From positions 1,116,001 to 1,180,000 of the forward strand of contig NZ_CP035281.1 of the NCBI RefSeq assembly GCF_004103735.1: a stretch of DNA of 64,000 bases. The letters are read 5' to 3'. Origin of the DNA: Aminipila luticellarii (GTDB taxonomy: Bacteria > Bacillota > Clostridia > Peptostreptococcales > Anaerovoracaceae). Positions 45,686 to 54,882 of the stretch are shown here, in pieces; the stretch's first letter is position 1, and every line of letters starts with the position of its first letter. Under the pieces are notes generated by a model, which made no database searches, was not told where the DNA came from, and was given only the letters and a program-made list of their open reading frames with translations. The translations under genes were made by a program, and so were the position numbers.

Positions 45686-46712
45686 GGAATTAAAAGAATA
45701 CGACGGAAGAGAAATTAAAATTATGGAGGTGTGCGGAACTCATACTTCCAGCATTTTTAAAAATGGTATACGAAGCTTGATCTCGCCAAAGATAAAGCTC
45801 ATATCCGGGCCGGGATGCCCGGTCTGTGTGACGCCCTCCGTATATGTGGACAAGCTGGTGGATATTTCTTTAAAAGAGAATCACTGCGTTCTGACCTTTG
45901 GAGATATGATGAAAGTAAAAGGAAATGAACATTCTCTGACAGAGGCGGCTGCCATCGGAGGGAAGGTAAAAGTCGTGTATTCTCCGCTGGATGCCGTAAA
46001 GATCGCTACGGAAGATGCCAATACGCAGTATGTGTTTGCTGCTGTTGGATTTGAAACGACCACGCCGATTTATGGCATATTGATTGACGAGATTATTAAA
46101 AAGCAGATTTCAAATTTAAAGATTTTGACTTCTCTTAAGACCATAACACCGGCACTCACCTATATCTGTGAAAACGAAAAAAATATCGATGCATTTATAG
46201 CACCGGGTCATGTGAGCGTCATCATCGGCTGTGATGCTTATAAAGAACTGGCCGAGAAATATCATAAGCCTTTTGTGGTGGCAGGTTTTGAAGGCGAACA
46301 TATTTTGGCGGCTGTTTATGAAATTTTTCTCCAGCTCAAAGAAAACAAAGCCTGCATGAAAAACATGTATATCAGTGCGGTTTCGGATAAAGGAAATATG
46401 CAGGCTCTTTCTGTTATCAACCAGTATTTTGAACCAAAGGACGACTTCTGGCGCGGTATTGGCGTGATAGAAAAATCCTCTCTGAGGTTAAAGCCGGAAT
46501 ACTTTCAGTATGATGCCGGAAGTGATTTTGATGAATATAAGGAGAGTCCGCCAAAAGGATGCAAATGTAAAGAAGTGATCCTGGGCAGAATCAGTCCGGC
46601 AGAATGTCCTTTATTTGCAAAGCAATGCACTCCGCTGAGCGCGGTGGGACCATGTATGGTATCCGCTGAGGGAGCATGCGGCATATGGTATAAAAACAGA
46701 GGAAGAGAATAA
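45660..46712 (+). CDS. hypD: Hydrogenase maturation protein HypD
   Basis: Iron-sulfur scaffold for assembly of the Fe(CN)2CO group, 350 residues. Conserved motifs include MEVCGTHT, SGPGCPVCVTP, GFETTTP, VAGFEG and the C-terminal Cys-rich cluster-binding region (CKCKEVILG, CPLFAKQCTP, GPCMVSAEGACG). GGAGGAGGAAG precedes the ATG within hypC. It is followed by hypE after 21 bases. Confidence 0.97.
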   Translation: MITLQQITRELKEYDGREIKIMEVCGTHTSSIFKNGIRSLISPKIKLISGPGCPVCVTPSVYVDKLVDISLKENHCVLTFGDMMKVKGNEHSLTEAAAIGGKVKVVYSPLDAVKIATEDANTQYVFAAVGFETTTPIYGILIDEIIKKQISNLKILTSLKTITPALTYICENEKNIDAFIAPGHVSVIIGCDAYKELAEKYHKPFVVAGFEGEHILAAVYEIFLQLKENKACMKNMYISAVSDKGNMQALSVINQYFEPKDDFWRGIGVIEKSSLRLKPEYFQYDAGSDFDEYKESPPKGCKCKEVILGRISPAECPLFAKQCTPLSAVGPCMVSAEGACGIWYKNRGRE

Positions 46713-46733
46713 GAAGGAAGAAGTGGAGAAAAA

Positions 46734-47711
46734 ATGAAAATAGATATATCCTATGGAAGCGGCGGAAAACAGACCAGTAATCTGATCAATGATATATTTT
46801 TAAAGAATTTTGACAATGAGGTACTGAATAGGCTGGAGGATGCTGCCGTACTCGATATAAAAGGCAGGATTGCCTATACGACGGATTCTTTTGTTGTCAC
46901 CCCCATGTTTTTTAAAGGCGGAAACATTGGTAAATTAGCCATCTGCGGAACGGTAAATGATCTCTCCATGATGGGGGCGGAACCACGGTATCTGACTGCC
47001 GGATTTATCATTGAAGCCGGAGCGGACAGTGAGGTAATCGAACAGATCGCTCATACCATGAAGATAGCGGCAGAGGAAGCCGGTGTAAAAATCGTCGCCG
47101 GGGATACCAAGGTCATAGAAGGAAATGGCAACGTCTATATCAATACGTCCGGAGTGGGAGAAATCCTTAAGGAAGGAATCAGTATCCAAAATTGCAGGGA
47201 GCAGGATGTGATTTTGCTGTCCGGAAATTTAGGGGAGCATCACGCGGCCATCATGTCCGAGAGAATGGGAATTGAAAACAATATCGCAAGTGATTGCGCC
47301 CCGCTTTTCTCGATTGTTTCAGATCTTTTGGAAAATAAAATCAATATAAGGTGTATGAGAGACGTGACCAGAGGAGGGCTGGCAACGGTCTTAAATGAGG
47401 TTTCAGAAAGCTCAAAATGCAGAGTAGAAATCGAAGAGCCTTCTCTTCCGGTCAGTGATGAGGTCAAGGGCTTTTGTAATATTCTGGGACTGGATCCGCT
47501 TTATATGGCCAATGAAGGAAAAATGATTGCAGTGGTTCCGCCGGAGCAGGCTGAAAAGGCTCTTGAAATCATGAGAAACAATCATTACGGAGCCAATGCG
47601 GCGATTATAGGACGCATTACGAAAGGCACAGGGGTCAGCATGACCACAGTGCTGGGCGGAAACCGAATGGTGGACATCCTTTATGGAGAAGGATTACCGC
47701 GAATCTGTTAG
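46734..47711 (+). CDS. hypE: Carbamoyl dehydratase HypE
   Basis: Dehydrates the thiocarboxamide on its C-terminal Cys to thiocyanate, supplying CN to HypC-HypD. The 325-residue PurM-like protein has the N-terminal GSGGKQTSNLI, DSFVVTPMFFKGGNIGKLAICGTVNDLSMMGA and ends in PRIC with the essential C-terminal Cys325. GTGGAGAAAAA precedes the ATG. Last gene of the ech-hyp series. Confidence 0.97.
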   Translation: MKIDISYGSGGKQTSNLINDIFLKNFDNEVLNRLEDAAVLDIKGRIAYTTDSFVVTPMFFKGGNIGKLAICGTVNDLSMMGAEPRYLTAGFIIEAGADSEVIEQIAHTMKIAAEEAGVKIVAGDTKVIEGNGNVYINTSGVGEILKEGISIQNCREQDVILLSGNLGEHHAAIMSERMGIENNIASDCAPLFSIVSDLLENKINIRCMRDVTRGGLATVLNEVSESSKCRVEIEEPSLPVSDEVKGFCNILGLDPLYMANEGKMIAVVPPEQAEKALEIMRNNHYGANAAIIGRITKGTGVSMTTVLGGNRMVDILYGEGLPRIC

Positions 47712-47721
47712 CAAATTTTAA

Positions 47722-47750
47722 TTGCACAAACAGGACAATTCATATATAAT
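47722..47750 (+). promoter_or_regulatory. Promoter upstream of the 867-residue protein gene
   Basis: TTGCAC (47722-47727) and TATAAT (47745-47750) are 17 bases apart. The expected transcript starts before the hairpin at 47770-47799. Confidence 0.65.
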
Positions 47751-47769
47751 AATTTTTTGTGAATAATTG

Positions 47770-47806
47770 CACAGGACTCTATACCAATAGGGTCCTGTGT
47801 CTTTTA
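47770..47806 (+). terminator. Hairpin after hypE, in the leader of the next gene
   Basis: CACAGGACTCTAT (47770-47782) pairs with ATAGGGTCCTGTG (47787-47799), with one G-T pair, followed by TCTTTT. It can terminate the ech-hyp transcript, but it also lies between the promoter at 47722 and the next gene and may act as an attenuator. Confidence 0.75.
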
Positions 47807-47858
47807 ATGAAGCCCTGAAAGATATACATAGGAAATAAGGCAGCAAGAGAGGAAGCAG

Positions 47859-50462
47859 ATGAAGGCAGTATACAAAAATTTTACGTTAGGAGCAATAGAA
47901 GAAAACCTATCCAATCTAATTAAGGATTGCAGTATGTGGAGTGATTTGAATGTCTCTTTTGAAGAATATGACATATTGAATCAGAAAATACAGGAAGCCA
48001 TGCGCATAAAGCCGGATATCGGTCAGATGCAGAAAAGATATCCGCTGGTACATATGACCCATGCAGTATATGTAATCCTATACGAAGAATATCAAGAGGA
48101 AGAAGACTTTTGGAAGGTTTACGGAGATAAATTGGGTGCAGACCTGAGCCAAAACGAAAAAACCGTGCTGGCAAAAAACTGGGAATTAATACTGGAACAA
48201 TTAGGCCTGGTGAAAAAGAGCCCGGAGATAAGCTGCGCAGAAGAATTGCCGCTTTTATCTCAGATCGGCATACCGAACAGCGAGTTGGAAGATCTGTTTG
48301 ATGCGGTCAAGTACCGGGATACACAGGAAGAATTTCAGCCGCAGGTGTTGATGGAACAATGGATGGAATGCAGGAGCTATGCGGTTGGAGCCGCCACGAG
48401 AGCCTATATAAAATGGCATCCGGAGAAAGCAGCACAATTCCTTTGCCGTGTCAATGAACTGATTCATACAGATCAGGCGAAAGCGAGCAGTCTCAAATTG
48501 GACGAAAGGATATGGCATAAATTTTCTCAATGGCTTGAAAAAGAAAAGTACAGAGGAAGGAAACCTCCCAGGAGCTCAGAAAATCCATCTCCTTATTTAA
48601 TATATGATTCTAATCAGAACCAATTTCATATGGTTCTGCCTCCCTACTCGGTCAAAAATGAATATGCGGATTCTGTGAACTGCATGATAATAGATAATGA
48701 TTATAACCGGTATCATGGCAGAAGCAGGATTTTCAGTGATGGATCGAGAAGGTATACCAAAGAGCAGAGGGTGCCTGTAAAAGCAGCCAGATCTTACATT
48801 CTTCACTGGTATGAGGATACAGATGAAAGCAATTCTGTATTGGAAAAAAGAATCACAGGCCCTTTTGGGTATGGAGCGGCCATTTTTGATTTAAAAGGCA
48901 GACCGGTTCAAGAGGTATTTTCTCCGGAGATGTTTCCCTCAGAGCCCAGTGCCTCAGCACCGTTGCTACTGAAAAATATCCGATACAAAGAAAGCTTTGG
49001 AAAGCAGAACAGTCCCATTCTCTATTGGGATATACAGGCTTGCTGTTCAAATAATATTCCTCTTCTGGTAAGGCGGCTCGATGAGGATATGTCTTCCCTT
49101 AGGATAGATCCAGCCAGGTACGGAAAACTAAAAGCGGCTTCGGGAGAAAAACATTTTATATATCTGGAGCATAAACTGAAAAGCGGAATATACAGTATAC
49201 AGCCGCAAGCAGAGGTTCCTATGCCGAAGGAGGAGGCCTATGGGCTTTTACATTTTGAGAATACAAATCTTTTGAAGTATAAGGGAGAGGACTATAAGGA
49301 TCGCATAGGAAGTCTGAACGATATACTGATCACAACAGGTATGAATTATGATTCTGTGAAAATGCTGCAAAAAATAAAGACCATTGTAGAAAAAACCGGA
49401 GAAAAGAGAGACCCTTATCTGGATGAAAGAGGGTGCGCCGTATTGCTTCTGTTAATTTGCAGTTTTTGCGGAACGTATAATGAAAGGGAAGCAGAACTGC
49501 GTCTTGGTGAAGAACATAAAAAATGTGTCAAATATATTAGAGAAATTCTGTATTATATCAGCACACATATGCTGGATGCAAGGCAAAGAGCCATGATTCT
49601 GCAAAACTTATGGAAGAAAAATGTATCAGAGGAACAGCTGCACATATGCTTTGATGTTCTGAAACTTCAAACTGCCATTTTTGAAAAAAAGGAGAAAGAA
49701 TGTTCTCCATTGATGGAGCGTCTGTCTGAAACACAAGACATAACTGCTATGCGGGCTTTGATAAAAAATAAAACAGATGAATCCCTGGGAATGAGACTGC
49801 TGCGGCTCATTGGGCTTCCTGCCATGAGAGAAATGCTGCATTTTAAGGAGAATCCCACTACAAAGTCCGAATGGATTGCCTGTTATGAAGCACTTTTCCA
49901 TGGGGATAAGGTTAAAGCCGATTATCGGTTCCTGCCCACTCCTAAAATTACAGGAAATCATGAAGAGTTCAACACGATGGTGGATTGGAGCATGTCGGGA
50001 ACCTATCATTCTCCTGAAATCCATTTTGAGGAAAAACAAAGCGAGGGCATAGCTTTCTGCGGCAGACGTTATCTGGACGTGCTGCTCTCCTGGTATATGA
50101 AATACATGAAGAAGCGAAGAAATCTGGCAGAAGACGTGAAAGAACTCATCATGCAGATTACAGATGTTGACGGGGCCTATCAGAGCTTGAAGCCTGAAAT
50201 TCGGAATTCCATTGTTTTTTATGAAAGAGCGCTCCGAGACCGGTGCACAGAAGAAAAAAGTGTATTTGCTTCTTTTTATTACTGCGGATTGGCTTCTGTC
50301 ATCTTAGCCTCCGGTGCATATCTGGAATTAGACGGGGATACCTTCTGCATTTGTGATGCATTTTTGCAAAAAATGAGTCAAATTTTTCCGGAGCTGGTAG
50401 AAAGAGATTTGCTGCTGGCAGATGTCTATACTATGTTTAATATGGGATTGACCTCGAGATAG
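47859..50462 (+). CDS. Large protein of unknown function (867 residues)
   Basis: No family was recognised. There is no signal peptide or membrane segment, so it should be cytoplasmic. Three regions can be seen: an N-terminal helical part (about 1-240) with RYPLVHMTHAVYVILYEEYQ and a Trp/Phe-rich DFWKVYG; a middle part (about 245-465) with many alternating hydrophobic residues and prolines, probably beta-rich (FHMVLPPYSV, GPFGYGAAIFDLKGRPV); and a helical C-terminal part (about 480-867). GAGAGGAAG precedes the ATG. It is transcribed alone between hypE and a sugar symporter. Codon use looks like its neighbours. A defence or stress role is only one possibility. Confidence 0.75.
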   Translation: MKAVYKNFTLGAIEENLSNLIKDCSMWSDLNVSFEEYDILNQKIQEAMRIKPDIGQMQKRYPLVHMTHAVYVILYEEYQEEEDFWKVYGDKLGADLSQNEKTVLAKNWELILEQLGLVKKSPEISCAEELPLLSQIGIPNSELEDLFDAVKYRDTQEEFQPQVLMEQWMECRSYAVGAATRAYIKWHPEKAAQFLCRVNELIHTDQAKASSLKLDERIWHKFSQWLEKEKYRGRKPPRSSENPSPYLIYDSNQNQFHMVLPPYSVKNEYADSVNCMIIDNDYNRYHGRSRIFSDGSRRYTKEQRVPVKAARSYILHWYEDTDESNSVLEKRITGPFGYGAAIFDLKGRPVQEVFSPEMFPSEPSASAPLLLKNIRYKESFGKQNSPILYWDIQACCSNNIPLLVRRLDEDMSSLRIDPARYGKLKAASGEKHFIYLEHKLKSGIYSIQPQAEVPMPKEEAYGLLHFENTNLLKYKGEDYKDRIGSLNDILITTGMNYDSVKMLQKIKTIVEKTGEKRDPYLDERGCAVLLLLICSFCGTYNEREAELRLGEEHKKCVKYIREILYYISTHMLDARQRAMILQNLWKKNVSEEQLHICFDVLKLQTAIFEKKEKECSPLMERLSETQDITAMRALIKNKTDESLGMRLLRLIGLPAMREMLHFKENPTTKSEWIACYEALFHGDKVKADYRFLPTPKITGNHEEFNTMVDWSMSGTYHSPEIHFEEKQSEGIAFCGRRYLDVLLSWYMKYMKKRRNLAEDVKELIMQITDVDGAYQSLKPEIRNSIVFYERALRDRCTEEKSVFASFYYCGLASVILASGAYLELDGDTFCICDAFLQKMSQIFPELVERDLLLADVYTMFNMGLTSR

Positions 50463-50502
50463 AACAGAACAGGTAAAAAATAAATAATTTTATAAAAAAC
50501 TA

Positions 50503-50533
50503 TTGACTATATGGTAACTGTATACTTTAGAAT
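50503..50533 (+). promoter_or_regulatory. MerR-type promoter of the GPH symporter gene
   Basis: TTGACT (50503-50508) and TAGAAT (50528-50533) are 19 bases apart, the overlong spacing typical of MerR-activated promoters. The spacer region holds an imperfect dyad, TATATGGT-A-ACTGTATA (50507-50523), pairing at six of eight positions. The MerR gene at 52012-52836 is the likely activator (inference). Confidence 0.6.
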
Positions 50534-50552
50534 ATGAGTGGGAGGGGATAAT

Positions 50553-51977
50553 GTGAAACTTTCACTCAAGATCAAAACAGCGTATGGAATAATAGCCATC
50601 GCTGACCAATGTCTGTATTTTCTTTATGGAACCTTTTTCTTATTTTTTACGACAACCGTAGTCGGATTGCATCCCGGTATTGCAGGAGCCATTGCCGCTC
50701 TTGGAGCCATATGGGATGCTTTAAGTTCTGCAATTATCGGATTCATTTCGGATCATACTCATTCGAGATTTGGAAAACGGAGAATGTTTATTCTATGTGC
50801 ATCCATACCGGTAGCGATTGTTACTACCCTGTTGTTCACAGCTATTCAAGCGACCATGACCATGAAAATTATTTATTATACCTGTATGACTTTATTGTTC
50901 TGGACCGGGTACGCTTCCTTTTTTATTCCTTTTTTAGCCTGGGGAGCAGAACTTACAGAGGATTACAATGAACGAACACGGCTCAGATCCTTTGCTTATG
51001 TGGGGAATACTTTAGGTATGGCAGTCGGTGCGGTGATTCCTACCATTTTCGTGGATTATTTGATGAATATGGGAAGAACACAGGCGCAGGCCTGGCATGG
51101 AACCGCAGCTATGATTGCGGGTTGTGTTTTCTTATCCTTAGTCATAGGCGCCTGGATCATAAAAGAACCGGGGAATGTAAACGGCCAATCTGAAAATGAG
51201 AAAATAACTCTCAACACCTTTTGGCAGATGTCTAGGGATCTGGTCAAAGGCTTTACGGAAATTTTGAAATTAAAAAGCCTTCGGTTTGTCATATACGCCA
51301 GTATATTATATTTAGCGGCCAACACGATCTTTGTGGCAGACAGGTTATATTTTTATACCTATAACATGGGCCTGGATCCTTTAAGTATAACGGCTTTAAT
51401 GGCAATAGAACCTTTTGCGGGGATGGTATTTGTACCGATTTTAATAACGACAGGCAAAAAATTGGATAAGCGCAGCCAATATATGATAGGAATGACCATC
51501 TGCGGCATGAGTCTGCTGATTCTCCGGGTCATAGGAACCACTAATTTTGCCGAGGCTGCTTTCATGCTGGTCGCTTTCGGATTAGGGGCGATTTGCTACT
51601 GGCAGCTTATGCCCGCTATGATTTATGATGTCTGTGAGGTAGATGAATTGATTAACGGGAAACAGCGGCAGGGAACTATTGTATCCCTTCAAGCCATGTC
51701 GGAATCCATATCGGAAGCAGTCGGACTGATACTTTTGGGGAACATGCTTCAATGGGCAGGCTTTGACGGAAATGCATCTGTACAGCCAAAGGAGGCGCTG
51801 CTGTGGGTAGAAAATGCCTTCACCCTGATACCTGCTGTTTTTATGTTTTTATCGGTCTACATGATCTATAAATATCCCATAACAAGAAAAGTGTTCAATA
51901 AGGTCCTTGCAGCGGTGGAAAAACAGAGGCAGGGAGAAGAAATAGAATTGGAAAAGTTTAAAAAGATTTTAATGTAA
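50553..51977 (+). CDS. GPH-family sugar:cation symporter
   Basis: Membrane transporter of about 474 residues with twelve hydrophobic segments, of the glycoside-pentoside-hexuronide group (MelB-like). Recognisable features are the N-terminal LKTAYGIIAIADQCLYFLYG-type region, DALSSAIIGFISDHTHSRFGKRR after helix 2, and the central loop. The GTG at 50553 is the preferred start because GGGAGGGG lies six bases before it. The substrate is unknown; no glycosidase gene is adjacent. It converges on a merR-type gene, from which it is separated by a perfect 13-base terminator stem. Confidence 0.85.
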   Translation: MKLSLKIKTAYGIIAIADQCLYFLYGTFFLFFTTTVVGLHPGIAGAIAALGAIWDALSSAIIGFISDHTHSRFGKRRMFILCASIPVAIVTTLLFTAIQATMTMKIIYYTCMTLLFWTGYASFFIPFLAWGAELTEDYNERTRLRSFAYVGNTLGMAVGAVIPTIFVDYLMNMGRTQAQAWHGTAAMIAGCVFLSLVIGAWIIKEPGNVNGQSENEKITLNTFWQMSRDLVKGFTEILKLKSLRFVIYASILYLAANTIFVADRLYFYTYNMGLDPLSITALMAIEPFAGMVFVPILITTGKKLDKRSQYMIGMTICGMSLLILRVIGTTNFAEAAFMLVAFGLGAICYWQLMPAMIYDVCEVDELINGKQRQGTIVSLQAMSESISEAVGLILLGNMLQWAGFDGNASVQPKEALLWVENAFTLIPAVFMFLSVYMIYKYPITRKVFNKVLAAVEKQRQGEEIELEKFKKILM

Positions 51978-51983
51978 GCTTGT

Positions 51984-52020
51984 AATAATTCACCATTCGG
52001 TTTATGGTGAATTATTTTTT
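51984..52020 (+). terminator. Terminator after the GPH symporter gene
   Basis: AATAATTCACCAT (51984-51996) pairs perfectly with ATGGTGAATTATT (52004-52016), followed by TTTT. The stop codon of the converging merR-type gene lies within the stem. Confidence 0.85.
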
Positions 52021-52836
52021 GCAGTGAACGGATATTTTTATCATATAATTATCGTAGCCGCACATAGAAAGTTCATCCAGCATAGTATCCTCATAAAAAT
52101 ATTCTCCCGGTGTATAGCCTTTTTGGAGCAGATCATCCAAAAGGGTCTGATAGCTTTTAAAGGCCGTATCAAATCCATTTCTATGGTATATGACTCCATA
52201 TACGCCCGTTGGTTTTACGTGAAGATCCGGGTAGCTTTTATCCGAAACCTTAGTATATATGTGCGCATAGGAATAGTAAAGGCCGCCGGTGGGCATGTCA
52301 CAGGTTCGGATGGTGCTCCCGGTGGAGAGGATCATATAAAGGCCTATGTCGTGACAATAATTGTAATGCATGGTGATTGCGGCCGCCATGGATCTGTCAT
52401 CCGGCTTGCCGTTATAATCCGTCGTAATGAGATATTCCTCCGGCATTTCTATATAGGTGACTTTTTCGGTCTCTGCTTTCAGCCCCTCCTCTGTAATATC
52501 GGTTTTTGTCTGAATATAACTGCTGATCCACTGAAGTTCCTTTATTTTGTTTTCAACCTCTCTTTGCTTTTCGTGAAGAAGCTGAATAAGGCTTTGGGGC
52601 GTTCTGGTGTCCAGATAATTTTTAATTTCCTTTAAAGGCATATCGAGCTCCTTTAACATGGAAATAATCTCAAAAACCTCAATCTGTTGATGGGAGTAAT
52701 ATCGATAACCATTTTCTCCGATGATTTCAGGTGAAAAAAGTCCAATTTCATCGTAGTGAAATAAAGTCTGTTTTTTTATGTGAAACAGTCTTGCCAGTTC
52801 TCCCGTAGTAAAATAATTCTGTTTCATTAATTCCAT
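52012..52836 (-). CDS. MerR-family regulator with effector-binding domain
   Basis: BmrR-like activator of about 274 residues. The N-terminal winged helix (YFTTGELARLFHIKKQTLFHYDEIGLFSP and NGYRYYSHQQIEVFEIISMLKELDMPLKEIKNYL) is typical. A coiled coil (about 75-115) leads into a GyrI-like ligand-binding domain. The start at 52836 is chosen because AGGAG lies eight bases upstream on the minus strand; the longer frame to 52920 lacks a site. It converges with the GPH symporter gene, whose promoter has MerR-type spacing. Confidence 0.9.
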   Translation of the reverse strand: MELMKQNYFTTGELARLFHIKKQTLFHYDEIGLFSPEIIGENGYRYYSHQQIEVFEIISMLKELDMPLKEIKNYLDTRTPQSLIQLLHEKQREVENKIKELQWISSYIQTKTDITEEGLKAETEKVTYIEMPEEYLITTDYNGKPDDRSMAAAITMHYNYCHDIGLYMILSTGSTIRTCDMPTGGLYYSYAHIYTKVSDKSYPDLHVKPTGVYGVIYHRNGFDTAFKSYQTLLDDLLQKGYTPGEYFYEDTMLDELSMCGYDNYMIKISVHCKK

Positions 52837-52881
52837 TGTCTGTTCTCCTTTTTTATTCTGCGGTGGTTTTCGTATTCCGGA

Positions 52882-52910
52882 TTGCCTAAACCGTACTGCT
52901 TTAGTATAAT
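52882..52910 (+). promoter_or_regulatory. Promoter of the prmA-rsmE operon
   Basis: TTGCCT (52882-52887) and TATAAT (52905-52910) are 17 bases apart. The spacer is bounded by the inverted repeat CTAAA (52886-52890) and TTTAG (52900-52904). Confidence 0.65.
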
Positions 52911-53025
52911 GTATGGACAAGGTATTTTTATATTATAACCTATTTGGGAAAATATAGAAGCCTGATTCTTTGATTAAATAGGGGAATAAGGCAGAATATT
53001 TAAAGATTTTTAAACGAGGTTGGAA

Positions 53026-53997
53026 ATGAACTATATTGAGACAAAGATTTATACGAGCAGAACTGGAATAGAACACATTCTCAATGTGCTGTCCGAAATG
53101 GGCATAGAGGATGCGGTGATAGAAGATCCTTCGGATATAGAAGAGCTGATGGATAAGAAACATTCGTACGATTGGGACTACGTGGATGCCCGTGTGATGG
53201 AGCAGATTCATGAAGAACCGGCTGTCATTTTGTATATGGAGGATTCCCCGGACGGAGAAAAAGGGGTACAATCGGTAAAACAGGCAGTCGCCGAACTAAA
53301 AAAACGTATGGATATGGGAGCATTCGGCCAACCGCTTTCTTTTGGAAGGATGGAAGTGGAAACTAAAAGGGTTCGGGATGAAGAATGGAAGGATAAATGG
53401 AAAGAATTCTTTAAGCCCGCAAAAATAACGGACAGAATCGTCGTAAAGCCTACTTGGGAGACCTATGAAAAGCAGTCAGAAGAAGAGCAGATCATTGAAA
53501 TCGATCCGGGTATGGCCTTTGGTACGGGAACTCATGAGACGACAACCCTCTGCATCAGGCTGATGGAAAAGTACGGCCGGGAGGGAGATGCTGTGCTGGA
53601 TGTGGGATGCGGATCCGGTATTTTATCTATTGCAGCAGCTTTAATGGGCATAAGGAATATTCTTGGCGTGGACATCGACCCGATAGCCGTTGAGGTTTCT
53701 AAAGAAAATGTTGCATTAAACGGGTTTGCCGACCGCGTGACTATTCAATATGGTGATTTGACAAAAGGCATCGATTATAGAGCGGATGTGGTGGTGGCCA
53801 ATTTAATGGCAGATCTGGTCATGATGCTGTCCTGTGATGTGGCGAAGCATCTAAAAGACGGCGGAATTTTTATCTCTTCCGGTATTTTGATCGAGAAGGA
53901 AGGGCAGGTTTCGGAAGCTATTCGGAAAAATGGATTTGAAGTAATAGAAATAGCAGAGCAAGGTGATTGGTGCGCCATAGCAGCGAGGTTAAAATAA
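53026..53997 (+). CDS. prmA: Ribosomal protein L11 methyltransferase
   Basis: SAM-dependent methylase of ribosomal protein L11, about 323 residues. The N-terminal L11-binding domain is followed by the class I methyltransferase core with MAFGTGTHETTTLC, DVGCGSGILSIAA and GVDIDPIAVEVSKENV. The ATG at 53026 stands six bases after GAGG; a TTG at 53020 is less well placed. It is directly followed by rsmE. In B. subtilis it sits next to dnaJ, from which it is separated here. Confidence 0.96.
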   Translation: MNYIETKIYTSRTGIEHILNVLSEMGIEDAVIEDPSDIEELMDKKHSYDWDYVDARVMEQIHEEPAVILYMEDSPDGEKGVQSVKQAVAELKKRMDMGAFGQPLSFGRMEVETKRVRDEEWKDKWKEFFKPAKITDRIVVKPTWETYEKQSEEEQIIEIDPGMAFGTGTHETTTLCIRLMEKYGREGDAVLDVGCGSGILSIAAALMGIRNILGVDIDPIAVEVSKENVALNGFADRVTIQYGDLTKGIDYRADVVVANLMADLVMMLSCDVAKHLKDGGIFISSGILIEKEGQVSEAIRKNGFEVIEIAEQGDWCAIAARLK

Positions 53998-54735
53998 ATG
54001 AGCAGATTTTTTACTACGGACGATAATATTGGGGATAAGACCATAAAAATAACAGATAAACAGGACATCCAGCATATGATGAAGGTGCTCCGACTGCGAG
54101 AAGGGGATCGGATCGATATATCCGATTCGGTGAAATGGGAATATGAAACTGAAATCCTATCTATGAACAAAGAGGTGGTTGAGGCAATTATACTGGATAA
54201 GCAGAAATTTACCAACGAACCCTTTCTTAAGGTAACCCTGTTTCAGGGCATTCCAAAACAGGGGAAGATGGAATTCATTATACAAAAAACAGTGGAACTG
54301 GGGATTTATGAAATCGTACCAGTCTTTACAGACCGAACGATTGTGACGGATAACGGAAATTTTTCCAAAAAGATTGAGCGCTGGCAAAAGGTTTCCGATG
54401 AAGGGGTCAAACAGTGCAAGAGAGGAATTATCCCTGCTATTTGTCAGCCCCTGGCTTTTCGGCAGATGCTTGGGTTGCTGGAAGGCTTTGATCTGGTACT
54501 CTTTCCCTATGAAAATGAGGAGAGAAGGACCATAAAGGATGCATTGAGAGAGCTGGAACATCAGCCGGAAACGGCCGCTATCATCATCGGGCCGGAGGGC
54601 GGATTTTCGGATAAGGAAGCAGAGCAGCTGAAACAAATCCGTTCCCAATGCGTTACCTTAGGGAAAACCACACTCCGAACAGAAACTGCGGGAATGGCAG
54701 CTTTGGCCATGGTTATGTACGAGCTGGAGCTTTAA
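53998..54735 (+). CDS. rsmE: 16S rRNA m3U1498 methyltransferase
   Basis: SPOUT-class methylase of 16S rRNA U1498, 245 residues. The N-terminal PUA-like part (ITDKQDIQHMMKVLRLREGDRIDI) and the knot region with IIGPEGGFSDKEAEQ and LGKTTLRTETAGMAALAMV are diagnostic. It starts two bases after the prmA stop, so the pair is coupled. Confidence 0.97.
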   Translation: MSRFFTTDDNIGDKTIKITDKQDIQHMMKVLRLREGDRIDISDSVKWEYETEILSMNKEVVEAIILDKQKFTNEPFLKVTLFQGIPKQGKMEFIIQKTVELGIYEIVPVFTDRTIVTDNGNFSKKIERWQKVSDEGVKQCKRGIIPAICQPLAFRQMLGLLEGFDLVLFPYENEERRTIKDALRELEHQPETAAIIIGPEGGFSDKEAEQLKQIRSQCVTLGKTTLRTETAGMAALAMVMYELEL

Positions 54736-54806
54736 AAAATTTAAAACCAGCGTGTTTAAACAGACCCTTGACAAGGTATATATTTCATATAAAATAAAAT
54801 CTTTAC

Positions 54807-54835
54807 TGGATATTGACTGGTAAAGAAGGTATAAT
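54807..54835 (+). promoter_or_regulatory. Possible promoter of the superoxide reductase gene
   Basis: TATAAT (54830-54835) has a weak -35 TGGATA (54807-54812) 17 bases upstream. An additional TTGACA at 54768-54773 lacks a good partner. Confidence 0.4.
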
Positions 54836-54882
54836 GTAGAAAAAGTATTGGTTATGTTTTTTATGTTTGGGAGGTAAAAGGT

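Noticed and set aside
52024-52635. 203-residue open frame on the plus strand
   Set aside because: It is antisense to the MerR-type gene, which has a recognisable DNA-binding domain and a good ribosome site.
54157-54648. 163-residue open frame on the minus strand
   Set aside because: It is antisense to rsmE, whose knot motifs are intact.
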